Positions 4,612-6,205 of a stretch of DNA of 6,205 nucleotides are shown piece by piece. The DNA comes from Methanosarcinaceae archaeon (GTDB taxonomy: Archaea > Halobacteriota > Methanosarcinia > Methanosarcinales > Methanosarcinaceae): NCBI GenBank assembly GCA_030596385.1, contig JAUVKD010000059.1:1-6205 (forward strand). The letters are read 5' to 3'. Each line of letters begins with the position of its first letter. Positions within the stretch are counted from its first letter, which is position 1. Below the pieces are notes generated by a model that saw nothing but the letters and a program-made list of their open reading frames with translations, was not told the DNA's origin and ran no database searches. A program made the translations under genes and the position numbers.

Positions 4612-5703
4612 TCATTTCTGAATGATCAGCGTCAAAATATCCCTGTCATACAATAAATGGTCGAGTCCGGCTCTTTGTCCCGGGTGTTTTGCAGATTTAC
4701 CCCAGATTTGTGAATAACGGAACTTTTTCCTGAAATCACGATGCAATTTATCGCAGATATCACCTACAGTCGTACCATTCACAACTATCATAGGTTCATC
4801 CATATCAGCCGGTTCACCCTGTGGTTTCATGTATATCCTTATGAAATTAAGCGTCTCAAATACCGCATCTTTCACGGCACCCAGATTTTTATCCTTATCA
4901 GCAGAGATCAAAATCGAATAAGGGAACGCATTCATAGCATCTTCAATAAAGTTTTCATCAGCCAGGTCTACCTTATTAATAACAGTGATGGAATCAACAT
5001 ATACCCTGTTATCAAGAACAATATCTATCAACTGGTCAACCGTAATATTCTCCCTGATAAGCACATGTGCATTGTGGATACGGTACTCGTTTAAAACCGC
5101 TGTTATCAACCTGTCAGACAAGTCAAGTTTCAGGGTCTTGCTAATGATAATACCACCACGATCCTGTTTTTTGATCATAACTTCAGGCGGTTCCTGATCC
5201 ATACGTATCCCTGCGGAATAAAGTTCCTGCACCAGAACTTCATAATGATACGTCTGGAAAACATCGAGAATGAAAATCACAAGGTTGGAACTCCTGACAA
5301 CAGAAATAACCTCCTTTCCACGACCCCTGCCCGATGCCGCACCCTTTACCAGACCCGGTACATCCAGTATCTGTATGGTCGCACCTTTATATTCAAGAAC
5401 GCCCGGAATCACATCAAGTGTCGTGAAATCATAAGCTCCCACTTCGGAATTCGCACCTGTAAGTTTGTTCAGTAACGTTGACTTTCCAACAGAAGGAAAT
5501 CCCACAAGAGCCACTGTCGCATCGCCTGATTTCCTGACCGAATACCCATCACCTCCTGATTTGGAGGAAGCAATCTTCTCAACCTCATCCCGAAGGCGTG
5601 CAAGTTTTGCTTTCAGTTTACCGATATGATGGGAAGTAGCCTTGTTGTAAGGCGTCTTGCGAATCTCATCTTCAACGTCTTTAATATTGTCCTGTATACC
5701 CAT
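4612..5703 (-). CDS. DRG-family GTP-binding protein (Obg-related, with TGS domain)
   Basis: This 363-residue protein is a full-length archaeal DRG (developmentally regulated GTP-binding) homologue, a cytosolic GTPase linked to ribosomes and translation. It has an N-terminal helical region (1-48) with the basic HHIGKLKAKLARLRDE; G1 GFPSVGKS (68-75); G2 YDFTTLDVIPG (91-101); G3 DVPGLVKGAASGRGRGKEV (114-132), typical of the Obg/DRG group; an inserted S5D2L-like segment of about 160-235; G4 NKVD (243-246); G5 SA (267-268); and a TGS domain from about 290 containing MIVVNGTTVGDICDKLH and ending RAGLDHLLYDRDILTLII. The length matches the usual 360-370. The frame stays open 40 codons upstream to a TTG, but that extension is Cys/Tyr/Ile-rich and unlike the family, and the MGIQDNIKDVEDEI start is standard. 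No strong SD precedes it. The adjacent tRNA-Gln fits a translation neighbourhood. Confidence 0.95.
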   Translation of the reverse strand: MGIQDNIKDVEDEIRKTPYNKATSHHIGKLKAKLARLRDEVEKIASSKSGGDGYSVRKSGDATVALVGFPSVGKSTLLNKLTGANSEVGAYDFTTLDVIPGVLEYKGATIQILDVPGLVKGAASGRGRGKEVISVVRSSNLVIFILDVFQTYHYEVLVQELYSAGIRMDQEPPEVMIKKQDRGGIIISKTLKLDLSDRLITAVLNEYRIHNAHVLIRENITVDQLIDIVLDNRVYVDSITVINKVDLADENFIEDAMNAFPYSILISADKDKNLGAVKDAVFETLNFIRIYMKPQGEPADMDEPMIVVNGTTVGDICDKLHRDFRKKFRYSQIWGKSAKHPGQRAGLDHLLYDRDILTLIIQK

Positions 5704-5763
5704 TTGCACATAACACAACTTTAAGGGTAAAAAGATTATCCCGAGTGATTGATTAATTGTATT

Positions 5764-5773
5764 ATTATATATA
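5764..5773 (-). promoter_or_regulatory. Candidate TATA box for the DRG gene
   Basis: Minus-strand TATATATAAT lies about 60-70 nt upstream of the DRG ATG, predicting a leader of about 40 nt. Another TATA-like run (TTTTTATACC, about 5778-5787) lies just further upstream. The leader lacks a clear SD. Confidence 0.35.
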
Positions 5774-5823
5774 TTGTGGTATAAAAAGAAACAATGAATA
5801 ATTCCGATGTTACAAATATCCAA

Positions 5824-5833
5824 AACTATATGA
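5824..5833 (+). promoter_or_regulatory. Candidate TATA box for the divergent right-hand gene
   Basis: AACTATATGA is centred about 28 nt before the ATG at 5857, which would place the transcript start within a few bases of the start codon. No SD lies in the intervening sequence, so the message may be leaderless. Confidence 0.35.
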
Positions 5834-5856
5834 CCATTTCATATCATCTATAGTTC

Positions 5857-6205
5857 ATGACCCTTGAACCGATCCACATAAAAGCAATATCTAACCTTGC
5901 GCACCGGATCGATCTTTGCAGGGATAATAATGATCAAAAGACCGCTTCCGACCTTTTCAACATGCTCCTTGAATTGAAATATGATGGTGAAGTGGTACTA
6001 AGATCGATAGGGAAATTGAGGCGTTCAAAGGTAAATGTAGACTTGATGTCACTATCAAGTGATCCATTCAGGATAACGTATTCCTGCGACAGCGGAAGTA
6101 CAAATCCAATTCCTTTTGATAGCGGACTGTTTGTGGACTTCTGCCATTGTGCACTTGCGTCCACGCCAACAGACCTTGATCTCCACAGGCGAAGAACGAT
6201 AGTGT
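5857..6205 (+). CDS. N-terminal part of a probable NurA-type nuclease, cut by the right edge
   Basis: From ATG 5857 the + strand stays open to the window end (116 codons, no stop). The start MTLEPIHIKAISNLAHRI is followed by an acidic helical segment (SDLFNMLLELKYDGEVVL), a basic KLRRSK, and then SDPFRITYSCDSGSTNPIPF (68-87) and GLFVDFCHCALASTPTDL (90-107), ending HRRRTIV. The tyrosine-aspartate-(S)GS block after a helical N-terminus, followed by an alanine-rich strand, fits the start of a NurA domain, where the Asp (Asp78 here) would bind metal. NurA is a 5'-3' nuclease that works with the HerA helicase in DNA end resection. HerA is not visible here, and the family call rests on this short block only. 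The gene is divergent from DRG with 153 bp between start codons. Confidence 0.7.
   Translation, partial: MTLEPIHIKAISNLAHRIDLCRDNNDQKTASDLFNMLLELKYDGEVVLRSIGKLRRSKVNVDLMSLSSDPFRITYSCDSGSTNPIPFDSGLFVDFCHCALASTPTDLDLHRRRTIV

Noticed and set aside
4741..5475. Three + strand open frames opposite the DRG gene
   Set aside because: They are antisense to a protein with complete G motifs and a TGS domain, and have no recognisable content.
5704..5823. 40-codon N-terminal extension of the DRG gene to a TTG start
   Set aside because: The extension is rich in Cys, Tyr and Ile, unlike any DRG start. It contains the promoter-like TATA run, and the protein from 5703 already has the standard family length.
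5934..6164. 76-codon minus-strand frame at the right edge
   Set aside because: It is opposite the open + strand frame from 5857, which has better composition, a sensible start and family-like motifs.

Overview
The window looks like chromosomal DNA of a methanogenic archaeon, most likely a moderately AT-rich member of the Methanosarcinales (Methanolobus, Methanococcoides or a relative). The genus is an inference. The evidence is an archaeal-type DRG GTPase, an Era-like GTPase paired with DUF2073 (an archaeal gene pair), a 6-phospho-3-hexuloisomerase, a tRNA-Gln(UUG) with no encoded CCA, TATA-box promoters, and Shine-Dalgarno (SD) sites of the GGTGAT and GGAG types. No insertion sequence, CRISPR array, rRNA gene or intact mobile element was found.

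Layout. A + strand reading frame from the left edge to about 86 may be the tail of a gene entering from outside. It converges on a minus-strand pair: a PHI/HxlB-type sugar-phosphate isomerase (1346-1954) followed, 10 nt later, by a class I aminotransferase (223-1335). This pair has its own TATA box. Next is a second minus-strand operon: Era-like GTPase (2982-3617), DUF2073 protein (2614-2976) and an unrecognised 166-residue protein (2099-2599). Its gene spacings are 5 and 14 nt, and a hairpin follows. A gap of about 855 bp (3618-4472) follows, AT-rich and without a convincing gene. It holds a doubled TATA-like motif, an 8-bp inverted repeat and short minus-strand open frames that could be decayed coding DNA. 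A minus-strand tRNA-Gln(UUG) (4473-4545) lies just downstream of a full-length DRG GTPase with a TGS domain (4612-5703). A divergent + strand gene, probably a NurA-type nuclease, starts at 5857 and runs off the right edge.

How the genes relate. PHI probably works in the ribulose monophosphate pathway run in reverse to make pentose phosphate. Its partner aminotransferase makes or degrades amino acids, so the pair is a metabolic unit with no obvious single pathway. DRG and tRNA-Gln both belong to translation. The Era-like GTPase and DUF2073 form a conserved archaeal pair of unknown role and are the most interesting uncharacterised unit here. No clearly new defence or mobile system is visible.
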